Assembly: GCF_000613845.1 (NCBI RefSeq)
Contig: NZ_BAJT01000019.1
Location: forward strand, 1-64,000
DNA from: Asaia astilbis JCM 15831
Lineage (GTDB): Bacteria > Pseudomonadota > Alphaproteobacteria > Acetobacterales > Acetobacteraceae
Length of the DNA: 64,000 bases
Direction of reading: 5' to 3'
Below are positions 34,401 through 44,299 of this stretch, piece by piece. The position numbers and the translations under genes are program-made. The stretch's first letter is position 1, and the number at the start of each line of letters is the position of its first letter. The notes beneath the pieces are model-generated. The model was given only the letters and a program-made list of their open reading frames with translations, made no database searches and was not told where the DNA came from.

Positions 34401-34712
34401 AACGATAATGGTCTCTTTTGGCTGCGCGGAGTCTTCGGTCGCGGTCGCCGCAAGGCTTGAAGCCTTATGCGTTGAGGTGTCGGCTTTCTTCTTCGCTTTG
34501 GTGCTCTTGGCTTTAGAGCTGTCCGGAGCCGTTTGTGCTGGCGGAATTAATGGCTGTCCGGCCGTTTTTTTGAGAGGCGGCACCACTGATTCGGACGTCG
34601 TTTGAGCGTAACCAGCGGCTGGAATCGCGAATACCGTGCAGAGAAGAGAAAATACCAGCGTGTTCTGACGCAATCCCCGGTTGCGCTGGGGCAAGACCAC
34701 TCTCATTGCCAT
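31428..34712 (-). CDS. TonB-dependent receptor
   Basis: A 1094-residue outer-membrane receptor: signal peptide (to GYAQT), a Lys/Thr/Ser-rich linker (about residues 65-95, KAKSTKAKKKADTSTHKASS), TonB box-like ETIIVTGTRLS, a plug domain, and a long beta barrel ending in QLNIGVHF with C-terminal Phe. Plug motifs such as RTLTLIDGMRMGGG and GADAVAGVMNYTL resemble the large RagA/CirA-like receptors of sphingomonads and acetic acid bacteria. Ligand unknown. The long upstream gap likely holds its promoter. Confidence 0.9.
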   Translation of the reverse strand: MAMRVVLPQRNRGLRQNTLVFSLLCTVFAIPAAGYAQTTSESVVPPLKKTAGQPLIPPAQTAPDSSKAKSTKAKKKADTSTHKASSLAATATEDSAQPKETIIVTGTRLSQSRLTNVMAGSSLSGEQIRRRGYYDLGTALLRENPAISQGGNSTIGNQGSFGAGQSFIGLLNLGAQRTLTLIDGMRMGGGATASIYGSGSGSQVDVSAIPTSLIKGIDTRLGGAGAAYGADAVAGVMNYTLDDHFTGVDFNAQGNWSQKLDAPGEKLTFKAGRNFDHDRGGLVFDVEYRNQGGMVANDRPDVFGRDAVLYHRVPLGETSPYTYILGAGSRFIQNSVTGIPMTTGDYGNLPVYGGSSGAALAGTANAAVAGAGNIPLMFSQNGQSLIPLNAGTLLKGDTTHGIGGNGIALQDYNQLVAPNDKLNLTLLGHYDITQHIHATWQGWYARGSAESQVGQGTWSTTQFDNPLTLNTAGGLNSSYYTGNVVNGAYALSTNNPYLTSAEQQTIKNALAANDQSTDTFYLNRLNQDLDAGLYRTTMQMYRFQGGLAGDFSAVGRKFDWKVRGEYTRYMNDTWTPSIVIPNLVNALNAVRDASGNIVCASGYQNAPIATRSATCEPLNPFGYNQMTSGARDYVISDAHSTNNNTQRDIQAELSSTVFHLPAGDIRWDLGYEHRREGYHFDPGAFFRGWPQADGTYQQYGNSTAIPPTGGAYHTHEAFGELDVPFVSPAMHVPGAYSLSATANGRFINNSMTGNYWTYMFGGAWWPTEDIGLSGNYAQSVRNPSVTELFSPRSTDYESGTDPCSDAGIGSGPNPAIRAANCAKAGITQPFTSNFNFYTIPGTAGGNANLKNETSKSYTGSLEFRPHFVRGFDMKASFVDVKVKNAITSLGAQDLMNACYDSSSYPSSTFCNAFTRDSSGQLSTFSAGYYNIASYETQALQATADYYTPLTRFGLGAGAGEIDLRGSYVHYLKSQQTYLGSTYFLSGTTDAPNDNFTLNLNYMRGPLSAQWQTLWYGPTEYAVQVPATRYQNNKRPSFAYFNLSVAYEITKNLAANFVVNNITNALPKDPGIYDTNRYYEAFIGRSFQLNIGVHF

Positions 34713-35334
34713 TTCTTTCTGTCCTCAAATCATTTCGACATAACAACATGTTTCATGCTAGGATAATTTTAACGATTTGAAATAATGTTTCTGTACGATT
34801 AACGATTCCATATCGGGGTTGTTGTAAATTTACGACATATCATGACGGTATGTGGCGCTCGGTAACGGCTCTCTCTCATCGCGAAGCTGCGTCCCGCTCA
34901 TTCCGATCAGACAATGAAGGTCGGTCTCATCCTAGATACCGCCAGTGTGTACCGTGAGGGCGGGCGCTAGAGGCAGCTAATTTCTGAGCTGTGCTGTCGA
35001 GGGCGAAACGCAATCAAGCCAGGGGATACCTCAGCGCTCTTCGCGATAACCGCGATGACGATCTTGATAGAAGCAGGTTCATGGCGGATCTACTTTGACA
35101 AGCTCTCACAATTCGACGGGGCGCTGAGGCTCCTCGCACTTCAAGACGTGCGGTTCGAAAATGCGCTGTTCGATGTTTGAGGAAGTATGTGCCTTGCTAC
35201 GGATGTAGTCATTCCGCCCGGATTTGCATTTGACCTAGAGGTTATCGCTGTGAGGCCGTCATCCTCGGCGTGCCCCGGACAATCTTGTCTCGCCGCGCGT
35301 TAAAACACTTGGAAGGACACTTCAAAAACCGTTT
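34713..35334. other. Intergenic region of 622 bp between TonB receptor and putA
   Basis: No convincing gene. The part near 34740-34830 is AT-rich and probably carries the minus-strand promoter of the receptor. On the plus strand a stop-free stretch from about 34970 to 35178 could encode some 70 residues (for example AMTILIEAGSWRIYFD) but lacks a plausible start and ribosome-binding site and resembles no family I know. It may be a decayed gene. The rest shows no recognisable element. Confidence 0.4.
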
Positions 35335-38300
35335 TCAAGCATGCGTGGCTGCGCAGAATGCGCTGCTGATCGTCTCATTCGTGGTCACGACGGTCTCACT
35401 CAGGAGCCATTCCGGACGTGCCGTATCGAGATCGTAGACAGGCACAACCATGCCTTCTCGTGCTGTGATGGTAAGCGCTGCCTGCTCGGCGATTTCTGCG
35501 CCGCGTTCGATCAGCATGGCGTCGCATTCAGGAAGGGCGCCCGGGTCGACACGGGTGATGAGGTTGGCGAGCTGTCGAGAGACCTGACGCAACCACTCCA
35601 CTGCCGGATCCGGCGCGAGAACCAGAATGGTGTTGCCTGTTCCCAGAGCCATTCCAACTGCATGCAGCAAGGCTGGCCAGCTCTCGCATGCGCAAAGAAC
35701 GACGCCTTTCGGGCGGAGGCTGTAGCGGTTGGTTTCACCCAGAGCGCCCGGCAGGTCGAGGGTGAGCCCACACAGGGCATGGCCAATGACAGTGCGGACT
35801 TTTCTGGCTGAGGGCGGGTCGCGCGGTTCCAGAAACGACAGGAAGGCACGTGCCGCCGAGGGGGCAAGGGCCTCTGGCGCGGCAGTGAGTGGGCAAAGAG
35901 CGCCATGCATCAGACGCGGAAGGATCAGCGGCCCCCCGAGTTTCGGTCCGCAGCCGGAAAGCCCTCTCCCACCGAAAGGCTGTGAGCCGATGGTCGCGCC
36001 GATAATCGGGCGATTGATATAGATATTCCCGGCTTTGATACGGCTTGTCGTGCGCCTGATTGTGTCTCGTAGACGGCTTTGCACGCCAAAGGTCAGGGCG
36101 TATCCGGTCGCATTCAATGCGTCGATCACGCCATCCAGTTCGTGTCGGGCGTAGCGTCTTATATGAAGAACCGGGCCGAAAACTTCGGAGCCGATATCGG
36201 CCACACGGCCGATCTCGATCAGGGTCGGGGCGATGAAATGGCCCTGCAGGGTCTCGGCCTGCAGATCGGGCTGCCACACGCGATACCCGGCTCGCCGCAT
36301 ACGATCGATGTGATCTTCAACAAGACCGCGAGCATTCGCTGAAATGACCGGTCCCATATCACAGTGTAGCTGGTCGGGGGCGCCAACATAGCGTTCGCGT
36401 ATCGCCGCCTGCAGGCGTTCGATCAACGCGTCCGCTCCCTCATCCTGTACCAGAAGCACACGGAGGGAGGCGCTGCGTTGACCGGCGCTGTCGAATGCGG
36501 AGTGGACGATATCGGTTACAGCCTGACGAGGGCAGATCGAGCTGTCCACGAGCATGGCATTCTGCCGTTCGTATCAGCCAGGAGCGGCACAGGTTGTCCT
36601 GTCCGTCCAGTTCGGCCCAGCAATTCGCGGCTGATTGTTTTCGCGACGGCGGAAGATCCCGTGAAAAGAACACCGTCGATGCGTGAATCGGCAACCAGAG
36701 AGGCCCCGACATTGCCTTCGCCGGGCAGAAGCTGCAGGGCCGTTGGAGGAAGGCCAACCTGCAGGAACAGCTCGAGCAGACGAGCCGCGACCAGAGGCGT
36801 TTCTTCCGAGGGCTTTGCGATGACCGCGTTTCCTCCGGCAAGGGAAACGGCGATCTGCCCGGTGAAGTTTGCGAGAGGGAAATTCCACGGGCTGATACAC
36901 AGGATCGTGCCAAGCGGGGCGCCTGTCAGCCCTCTTGTATCGAGCTCCCGCAATTGTGCGGCATAATAGCGCAGGGAGTTCACGGCCTCGCAGATTTCGT
37001 CTGCGGCATTGGCCAGCGTTTTGCCAGCCTCACGAACGAGCAGGGCCAGAAGCGTCGTCTGATCCTGCTCCAGCGCGTCTGCCATGCGGTCCAGACAGGC
37101 GGCGCGCGCTTCAGCGTCGGTGCGACGCCAGATCTGGTCGGTTTCTGCAGCATTGAGCGCAGCATCGATATCGCGCGGGCGAGCATGAACGACAATGCCG
37201 ACACGGTCGTCATGGGCAGCCGGATTGCAGACCGATCGGGGGCGCCCTTCCAGTATCGGCATGGCAGGGCCGGTCGGCAGGGCCTGATAGGCGCGCAACG
37301 TTTCAGGCAAGCTCGTGGCGAGATGGTCCAGAACGAGGATGTCTGTCAGATCCAGTCTGGTTGCAGCCCTGCGTTCTGGCAGCGAGAGGTCGCTGGGCAA
37401 GGGGATCTCAGGGCTTGGCATGCCGTGCGGCAGAGAGGCGCGTGTCAGGACAACCGGATCGGCAGTCAGGGTTTCGAGAGAAACTGATTTGTCTGCGGCC
37501 TGATTGATGAAGGAAGTCGTCGTTCCTGCTTCCATCAGTCGTTTTACCAGATAGGCGCCGAGGCGGGTGTCTGGACCGAGAGGGGTCAGAATACGGCAGG
37601 CCATCCTCTGTCGAGAGAGTTGCACCAGAGGGGCGTAGACGGTTTCTCCTACGCCATGACGACATCCGAATTCATAGAGGCCCGGTGCGGAGGGCTCGGC
37701 CATTGCGATGATCGTGGCGATGGTGCGGGCATTATGGGTGGCAAATTGGGGGTAGAGGGCGTCAAGCGCGTCCAGCATGCGTTTTGCGCAGGCGATATAG
37801 CTGACATCGCTATGATTTTTGCGCGTATAGACCGGATAGTCGCGCGTCATCTCGGTCTGGCTTTGCCGTATTTCCTGCTCCCAGTAATCGCCTTTGACCA
37901 GACGCAGGGCGATGCGGCGTTCTGTCTCGTGACCGAGTGCGATCAGATGCTCGATGACCGGTAAGGCACGTTTGTCATAAGCCTGCACGGTGAAACCGAG
38001 GCCGTTCCAGCCCGCGAGTTCTGGATGACGGCAGAGCGCATCGAATAGATCGAGACAGAGGTCGAGCGTATCGCTGGTTTCCGCATCGAAGATCAGGATG
38101 ATGTTGGCGGCTTTGGCCCGCAACGCCAGTTCGACCAGAAAGACGTGTAGTTCTTCCGTGACCCGTGCCTGTTGCGACAGCTCGAGACGGGGGTGCAGTG
38201 ACGAGAGCCTGAGCGAAAGCGAAGGGCGTTCTGTCAAAGTCTGGCCGCGAGCAAACCGGCCCAGTGTGTCCGTCATGAAAAGCGCTTCATGACGGGCGCG

Positions 38301-38942
38301 ATCGGCATCTTCTGCTGTCTGTGCCGTTTCGTTGAGCGCGGCATAGGCAAAACTGAAGCCCTGGTTCTCTGCTCTGCGCGCACGTTTGAGCGCCTGAACC
38401 AAAGTATCCGCCGGAACGAACTGATCGCCCATCATACGGATCGCTTTTTCGACGCCATGCCGGATAAGCGGTGCGCCGCTCTTCATGGCCAGACTGCGCA
38501 ATCCACCTGAAACGGCATGAAACCGCGACGAGGTGGACATCGCCCAGCTTGCAAGATTGAGGAAGAGAGGGTGATCGCGCCCGCGATGATGCAGCCAGGC
38601 GCCCTGGCCGATCTGCTCACGGATCAGCGCGTCGCGGGTCGCAGCATCAGGGATGCGGAGCAGCGCCTCGGCAAGACAAAGCAGAGCCTTTCCCTCAGGC
38701 GAACCGAGTGGAAAAGCCTGCATCATGGTTTCGACGCCGTCTGTCTCGGCGTTTTCCCTCAGATGTCTGGCGAGAGACAGGGCCTGTTCTGCACTCTGCT
38801 CGACCAGAGCATCGTTGAGTGTCGCGCTTGTCAGGAGGGGGGCAAGGGCCTCGGCTTCCGGAAGGCGGCCCGCCAGCGCAATGGCTTCCCGAGAGGGAAG
38901 GCGCGCAGGACGCGAGAGCAGGAAGCGGGAAAACGGTGTCAT
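35335..38942 (-). CDS. putA: Bifunctional proline dehydrogenase / P5C dehydrogenase PutA, frameshifted near 36561 and divergent
   Basis: The N-terminal proline dehydrogenase (FAD, first step of proline to glutamate) is intact: RLVKGDYWEQEI, YPVYTRKNHSDVSYIACAKR, FATHNART, YEFGCRHGVGE and TSFINQAADKSV. The P5C dehydrogenase half has ISPWNFPLANFTGQIAVSLAGGNAV and LFTGSSAVAKTIS, then breaks at about 36561; restoring one A (AGA-AAT) continues NAMLVDSSICPRQAV. In the second frame the catalytic Cys of the conserved GQRCSALR is Ser (GQRSASLR), and the general-base motif ETGG is DTNG. There is no ribbon-helix-helix DNA-binding domain. The aldehyde half may be inactive. Confidence 0.85.
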
Positions 38943-39153
38943 GCTGTCTCAGTCGCGCAGGAACCAGAAAAAACCAGATTAGGCGACGGGGAGGGTTCCG
39001 TGAACCTGCGGGCGTTACGGATCGGTGATTCGATCAAAGGGGTTTAGGCCGAAGGGAGAGACGAGTGACCCGGGTCAGACTGGCTTTTCCCTGATCAGCG
39101 TCCCGCCTGGTCACGGGAACGCCGATCAGCAGCGTCGCCTGACAGCGCCGCGA

Positions 39154-39444
39154 TCAGGAAAAAAACCGCACGTTACGCTCTTCAATCCTGAGGTCGCGGA
39201 GCGCGGCCGCGAATTTTTCGAAGTGAGGCGTCTTCAGATGGGCGTCAAAAGCCTGGCGCCCCGTATAGACCTCATGAAGAACGATGATGTCCGAGGCGTC
39301 CTGTTGCCTGAGGACATCGAAGCTCAGACAGCCTTCCTCATCGGCAAGCGAGCGGTCGCTGTCGTAGCGGCAGATTTCGAGAAAGGCGTCGTAGCTTTCG
39401 GCCGGAGCAGCAAATTCCGCGATGACCGTGAAGTGCTGTGACAT
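39154..39444 (-). CDS. Antibiotic biosynthesis monooxygenase (ABM/YgiN-like) domain protein
   Basis: A 96-residue ferredoxin-like ABM fold: MSQHFTVIAEFAAPAESYDAFL, GCLSFDVLRQQ and DASDIIVLHEVYTGRQAFDAHLKTPHF. Such proteins act as small quinol monooxygenases or heme/quinone handlers; the substrate here is unknown. The start at 39444 opens the domain; the longer frame would run into the glycine riboswitch region on the other strand. Confidence 0.8.
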   Translation of the reverse strand: MSQHFTVIAEFAAPAESYDAFLEICRYDSDRSLADEEGCLSFDVLRQQDASDIIVLHEVYTGRQAFDAHLKTPHFEKFAAALRDLRIEERNVRFFS

Positions 39445-39511
39445 GTCGTCAAATCCCTTTCGTTTCCAGAATTGACTTTTCAGACCCATTCCTGCCAAGA
39501 GTAAACACCGA

Positions 39512-39682
39512 TTCACGGGAGAGACCGGACACATTTTCCGGCGCCGAAGGAGCAACCGCCCCGGAAACTCTCAGGCAAAAGGACCGCGATCGGCTGGAAC
39601 TTCTGGAGAGAGGCATCCCTGTGGGATGTCCGCCGACGGGATAGCGATCTCAGGCAAAGGCGACAGAAGGGGCGACGATCTT
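39512..39682 (+). promoter_or_regulatory. Tandem glycine riboswitch
   Basis: Two aptamers in series, each with the conserved glycine-riboswitch blocks: first GGGAGAGACCGG, CGCCGAAGGAGCAACCGCC and CTCAGGCAAAAGGACCG; second CTGGAGAGAGGC, CGCCGACGGGATAGCGATCTCAGGCAAAGGCGACAG split over its core. It precedes gcvT by about 35 bases, so glycine should switch on the cleavage operon. Confidence 0.93.
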
Positions 39683-39715
39683 TACTCGCTTCCTGCTTCC
39701 AGGGGACACCGCCCT

Positions 39716-40849
39716 TTGTCCGACTCCCTTTTGTTTACGCCCCTCAATGATCTGCATCTCGAGCTAGGCGCCCGCATGGTGCCTTTCGCAGGCTATTCCA
39801 TGCCGCTGCAATATCCTGCCGGGCTTATGGCCGAGCATCTGCACACGCGACGCAGCGCCGGTCTGTTCGACGTGTCTCATATGGGACAGCTGCGGATCAC
39901 CGCGCGCAGCGGCGTGCTCGAAGACGCAGCGCTTGCTCTCGAATCGCTGATCCCTGTCGATCTGGCCGGACTGGGCGCCAATCGCCAGCGCTACGGATTT
40001 CTGACCAATGAGAAGGGCGGAATTCGCGATGATCTGATGGTTGCCAATATGGGTGACTGGCTGTTCGTCGTCGTCAATGCGTCTTGCAAGGCAGCCGATA
40101 CCGCTTTGATGCAAGAAGCCCTCGGCGACCGCATCGCGATCGAGACTTTGGCTGACCGTGCGCTTCTCGCTCTTCAGGGGCCAGAAGCCGTTCATGTTCT
40201 GGCCGATCTCTGTCCTGAAGCGGCTGAGATGCGCTTCATGGATGCCATTGAGGCCGATCTCGATGGCGTGCGCTGCACGGTGACGCGCTCGGGCTATACG
40301 GGTGAAGACGGCTACGAGATCGGGATTCCGGCAGAGCATGCAGAGCAGATCGCGCGTGCCCTTCTGGCCGATGAGCGCGTGCTGCCGATCGGTCTGGGTG
40401 CTCGTGACAGCCTGCGTCTCGAATCAGGCCTGTGCCTCTATGGCAACGATCTCGACGAGACCACGACCCCGGTTGAGGCGTCTCTCGGCTGGGCCATGCA
40501 GAAGAGTCGTCGCGAGGGCGGCTCCCGCGCCGGGGGCTATCCCGGTGCTGACATCATTATGGCGCAGACCCGCGAGGGCGCGTCGCGTCTGCGTGTCGGT
40601 CTGGCGGCAGAGGGGCGCGCTCCTGTGCGAGGCGGTACCGAGCTTTTTGCCGATGCCGAGGGTGCCGAAAAAGTCGGTGTGGTGACATCCGGCGCTTTCG
40701 GCCCGAGCGTGAATGCGCCTGTTGCCATGGGATATGTCGCCAAGGATCACGCTGCGCTCGGCACCACGCTTTATGGCGCCTTGCGCGGCAAGTTCGTTCC
40801 GGTTCAGGTGCGCGCGCTGCCTTTCGTTCCCCCCGGTTTCAAACGCTGA
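39716..40849 (+). CDS. gcvT: Glycine cleavage system T protein (aminomethyltransferase)
   Basis: Takes the aminomethyl group from GcvH and makes methylene-THF and ammonia. Motifs: VPFAGYSMPLQYP near the N-terminus, AGLFDVSHMGQ, TRSGYTGEDGYEI and LGARDSLRLESGLCLYGNDLDETTTP. The open frame extends to 39626 through the riboswitch; TTG 39716, preceded by AGGGGA at about nine bases, starts the conserved region. First gene of gcvT-gcvH-gcvP. Confidence 0.93.
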   Translation: MSDSLLFTPLNDLHLELGARMVPFAGYSMPLQYPAGLMAEHLHTRRSAGLFDVSHMGQLRITARSGVLEDAALALESLIPVDLAGLGANRQRYGFLTNEKGGIRDDLMVANMGDWLFVVVNASCKAADTALMQEALGDRIAIETLADRALLALQGPEAVHVLADLCPEAAEMRFMDAIEADLDGVRCTVTRSGYTGEDGYEIGIPAEHAEQIARALLADERVLPIGLGARDSLRLESGLCLYGNDLDETTTPVEASLGWAMQKSRREGGSRAGGYPGADIIMAQTREGASRLRVGLAAEGRAPVRGGTELFADAEGAEKVGVVTSGAFGPSVNAPVAMGYVAKDHAALGTTLYGALRGKFVPVQVRALPFVPPGFKR

Positions 40850-40877
40850 AAACCGTCTATCAGAGAAAGACCTGGTC

Positions 40878-41243
40878 ATGAGCACCACCTATTACACCCC
40901 GTCCCATGAATGGATCCGTCTCGACGGTGACATCGCGACTGTCGGTATTACCGGTCACGCGGCTGAAGAACTGGGCGAACTGGTTTTTGTCGAAGCCAAG
41001 GACGAGGGCACCGAAGTGTCTCAGGGCGACGCAGCGGCCGTTGTCGAGTCCGTCAAGGCTGCTTCCGATATTTACGCTCCGGTGAGTGGCGTGCTGGCTG
41101 GCTGCAACACACGTCTTATGGACGAACCGACGCTGGTCGGGGCCGATCCGGAAGGCGAAGGCTGGATCTTCAAATTGCGCGTGTCCGACTCAGCCCAGCT
41201 TGAGGCCCTGCTCGACGCCGATGCTTACAAGGCGTCGCTCTGA
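40878..41243 (+). CDS. gcvH: Glycine cleavage system H protein
   Basis: Lipoyl carrier protein. 121 residues: YYTPSHEWIRLDGDIATVGIT and VVESVKAASDIYAPVSG, whose Lys is the lipoylation site, then LVGADPEGEGWIFKL. Spacing of 28 bases from gcvT. A terminator-like hairpin follows before gcvP. Confidence 0.96.
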   Translation: MSTTYYTPSHEWIRLDGDIATVGITGHAAEELGELVFVEAKDEGTEVSQGDAAAVVESVKAASDIYAPVSGVLAGCNTRLMDEPTLVGADPEGEGWIFKLRVSDSAQLEALLDADAYKASL

Positions 41244-41255
41244 CCTGACCGAAAG

Positions 41256-41282
41256 GCGGCGAGCAGCGCCGCTTTTTTCTTT
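41256..41282 (+). terminator. Terminator-like hairpin between gcvH and gcvP
   Basis: Stem GCGGCG/CGCCGC with an AGCAG loop and six T residues, 13 bases after the gcvH stop. It sits inside the operon, so it may attenuate gcvP relative to gcvTH, or gcvP may have its own promoter. Confidence 0.7.
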
Positions 41283-41311
41283 CTTCAGTCCCGACGAGGA
41301 TTTGCCGAGAC

Positions 41312-44177
41312 GTGACCCGTAACGCCCCCCTCTGGCCAGCCCAGCAGGCCGATCAATTTGTTTCCCGCCATAACGGGCCGCGCCCCGGTGAGGTTGTCGC
41401 CATGCTCGAGACGCTTGGCGTTTCAAGCATCGATGCGCTGATCGAACAGACCGTGCCGGCTGCCATTCTCGATCGCAAGGCATCGGGTGTCGGTCCGGCT
41501 CTGACAGAGAGCGAAGCACTGGTGCGTCTGAAGCAGATCGCCAGCCGCAATGTGGTCATGCAGTCCATGATCGGGCAGGGATATCACGGCACGGTTCTGC
41601 CTCCGGTGATCCAGCGTAATATTCTGGAAAACCCGGCCTGGTACACGGCTTATACGCCCTATCAGCCTGAGATCAGCCAGGGTCGTCTCGAAGCGCTTCT
41701 GAACTTCCAGACGCTGGTTTGCGATCTGACCGGGCTCGATATTGCAAATGCCTCGCTGCTCGATGAAGCGACGGCCTGCGCCGAGGCGATGGCGCTTGCC
41801 CAGCGTAATGCAAAGACAAAGAGCACCAGTTTCTTTGTCGATTCCGACACGCATCCACAAACACTTGCTGTTTTGCGCACCCGGGCCGAGCCGCTTGGCT
41901 GGACCATTGAGGTCGGAAATCCAGAAACCGATCTGGATGCGTCCACCGTGTTCGGCGCGCTGCTCTCCTATCCCGGCAGCTCGGGGGAGATCCGCGATTT
42001 CCGCAGTGTGATCGAAGCACTTCATGCCAAGGGCGCCATTGCGGCACTGACTTGCGATCCGCTGGCGCTGGTTCTGCTCGAAGCTCCCGGCAAGCTCGGG
42101 GCGGATATTGCCATCGGGTCGATGCAGCGTTTTGGCGTACCGATGGGTTTCGGTGGCCCGCATGCCGGTTTCATGGCCGTTCGGGACGCCTTCAAGCGGA
42201 CCATGCCCGGTCGTCTCGTCGGTGTATCCCGCGACAGCCGTGGCGCACCCGCCTATCGTCTGGCCCTTCAGACGCGCGAGCAGCATATCCGTCGCGAAAA
42301 GGCGACGTCGAACATCTGCACTGCGCAGGTACTTCTGGCGGTCATCGCCTCGATGTATGCTGTTTATCACGGTCCGGAAGGACTTCGCGCCATTGCCCAG
42401 CGCGTGAACGCTTCGCGTCCATTCTCGCCGGGGGCCTTCTTGAGCTGGCGGTGAAGGTCGAGACGAGCATCTTCTTCGACACCATCACGATTAACGCCGG
42501 TGCCTCTGCGGCTCTCGTGTTGGAGCGCGCGCGCAAAGTAGGAATCAATCTGCGCGATGCAGGCGATGGCCGTCTGGGCATTTCCTGCGATGAAACTACG
42601 CAGCCCGAACACATCAAGGCGCTGTGGCGCTGCGTGTCTCCTGACGATGCTCGTCTGGCGGCGCTCGAGGCGAAGCTCGATGGTGCAAGCACCATTCCGG
42701 CTTCTTTACAGCGTAGCGGGGCCTTCCTGACGGCTGCGGTCTTCCACGCTCACCGCTCCGAAACCGATCTGCTGCGCTATATGCGTCGCCTGTCGGATAT
42801 GGATCTGGCGCTGGACCGCACCATGATTCCGCTCGGCTCCTGCACCATGAAGCTGAACGCAACCGCCGAGATGATCCCCATCACCTGGCCGGAATTCGGA
42901 GCGCTCCATCCCTTCGCGCCAGCTGACCAGACGGAAGGCTATCACGAGCTGTTCGCGATCCTTGAGCACGCGCTATGCGCTGTCAGCGGGTACGATGCAG
43001 TGTCACTCCAGCCCAATTCCGGGGCTCAGGGTGAATATGCCGGGCTGCTCGCCATCCGTGGCTATCATCAGGCCAATGGTCAGAGCGAGCGTGATGTCTG
43101 TCTGATCCCGGCCTCGGCGCACGGCACGAACCCCGCTTCCGCCCAGATGGTCGGAATGCGCGTGGTCGTGACGGCCTGCGATGCTGCCGGCAATGTCGAT
43201 CTGGAAGATTTGCGCAAGAAAATTGCCCAGCATGAAGGCCGTATCGCAGCGCTGATGTTGACCTACCCGTCTACGCATGGCGTGTTCGAAGAAGCGGTGG
43301 TGGAGATCTGCGATCTCGTTCACGAGGCTGGCGGTCAGGTCTATCTCGATGGGGCGAACATGAACGCGCAGGTCGGGCTTGCCCGTCCGGGTCTTTATGG
43401 CGCCGATGTCTCGCATTTCAATCTGCACAAGACGTTCTGCATTCCGCATGGCGGCGGCGGGCCGGGCATGGGGCCGATCGGGGTCAAGGCCCATCTTGCA
43501 CCGCATCTGCCAGTCGTCCCGAGAAGGGTGATGCCCTTGCCGTCTCGGCAGCGCCTTTCGGTTCAGCATCGATCCTGCCGATCTCGGTCGCCTATGTGCT
43601 GATGATGGGCGATGACGGGCTGCGTGAGGCGACCGAAATGGCGATCCTCAATGCAAATTACATCGCCGCCCGTCTCGAAGGGCATTATCCCGTGCTCTAT
43701 CGCGGCAGCAATGGTCGTACAGCCCATGAATGCATCATCGATCTGCGCCCCCTCAAGGATGCAGTCGGTGTCACAGTGGACGATATCGCCAAGCGTCTGA
43801 TCGATCATGGCTTCCATGCACCAACGGTCAGTTTCCCGGTTGCGGGAACGTTCATGATCGAACCGACCGAGTCCGAGGGCAAGGCAGAGCTCGACCGTTT
43901 CTGCGACGCGATGATTGCCATCCGTCAGGAAATTGCAGCAATCGAAACAGGCGCCATCGCGATGGATGCCAGCCCGCTGCGTCATGCCCCCCATAGCGTT
44001 GCCGATCTGGCAGGCGAGTGGGACCGTGCTTATGACCGTATGCAAGGGTGCTTCCCGAACGGTCATGACCGCGTGAAGTATTTTGCGCCGGTCAACCGGA
44101 TCGATAATGCCTGGGGTGACCGCAATCTGGTCTGCTCCTGCCCGGACATCTCCACTTACGCTGAAGCAGCGGAGTAA
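41312..44177 (+). CDS. gcvP: Glycine dehydrogenase (decarboxylating) GcvP, frameshifted near 42411 and 43512
   Basis: PLP enzyme of the cleavage system. Segment 1 has [16 protein letters not shown] [15 protein letters not shown] and [15 protein letters not shown]; segment 2 has [25 protein letters not shown] and [20 protein letters not shown] with the PLP Lys; segment 3 has [14 protein letters not shown] and FMIEPTESE. One missing base at each break joins them to about 955 residues, the full single-chain P protein. The start is GTG 41312. Confidence 0.92.
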
Positions 44178-44213
44178 GAACGGACCTCCTGTCTCTTTAC
44201 GGGGCAGGGGGAT

Positions 44214-44237
44214 CCTCTTTTTCTGTAGAAAAAGAGG
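44214..44237. repeat. A/T-rich perfect hairpin after gcvP
   Basis: CCTCTTTTTC, four-base loop, GAAAAAGAGG: a 10-bp perfect inverted repeat, followed on the plus strand by a run of A rather than T. A similar AT hairpin lies at 44313-44335. The first probably protects or ends the gcvP transcript. Confidence 0.6.
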
Positions 44238-44299
44238 CAAAAAAACTTCTCATTTCAAAAAATTCTGAAAAGCGGTCGCGCCTGCCGCGTAGCTAATAA

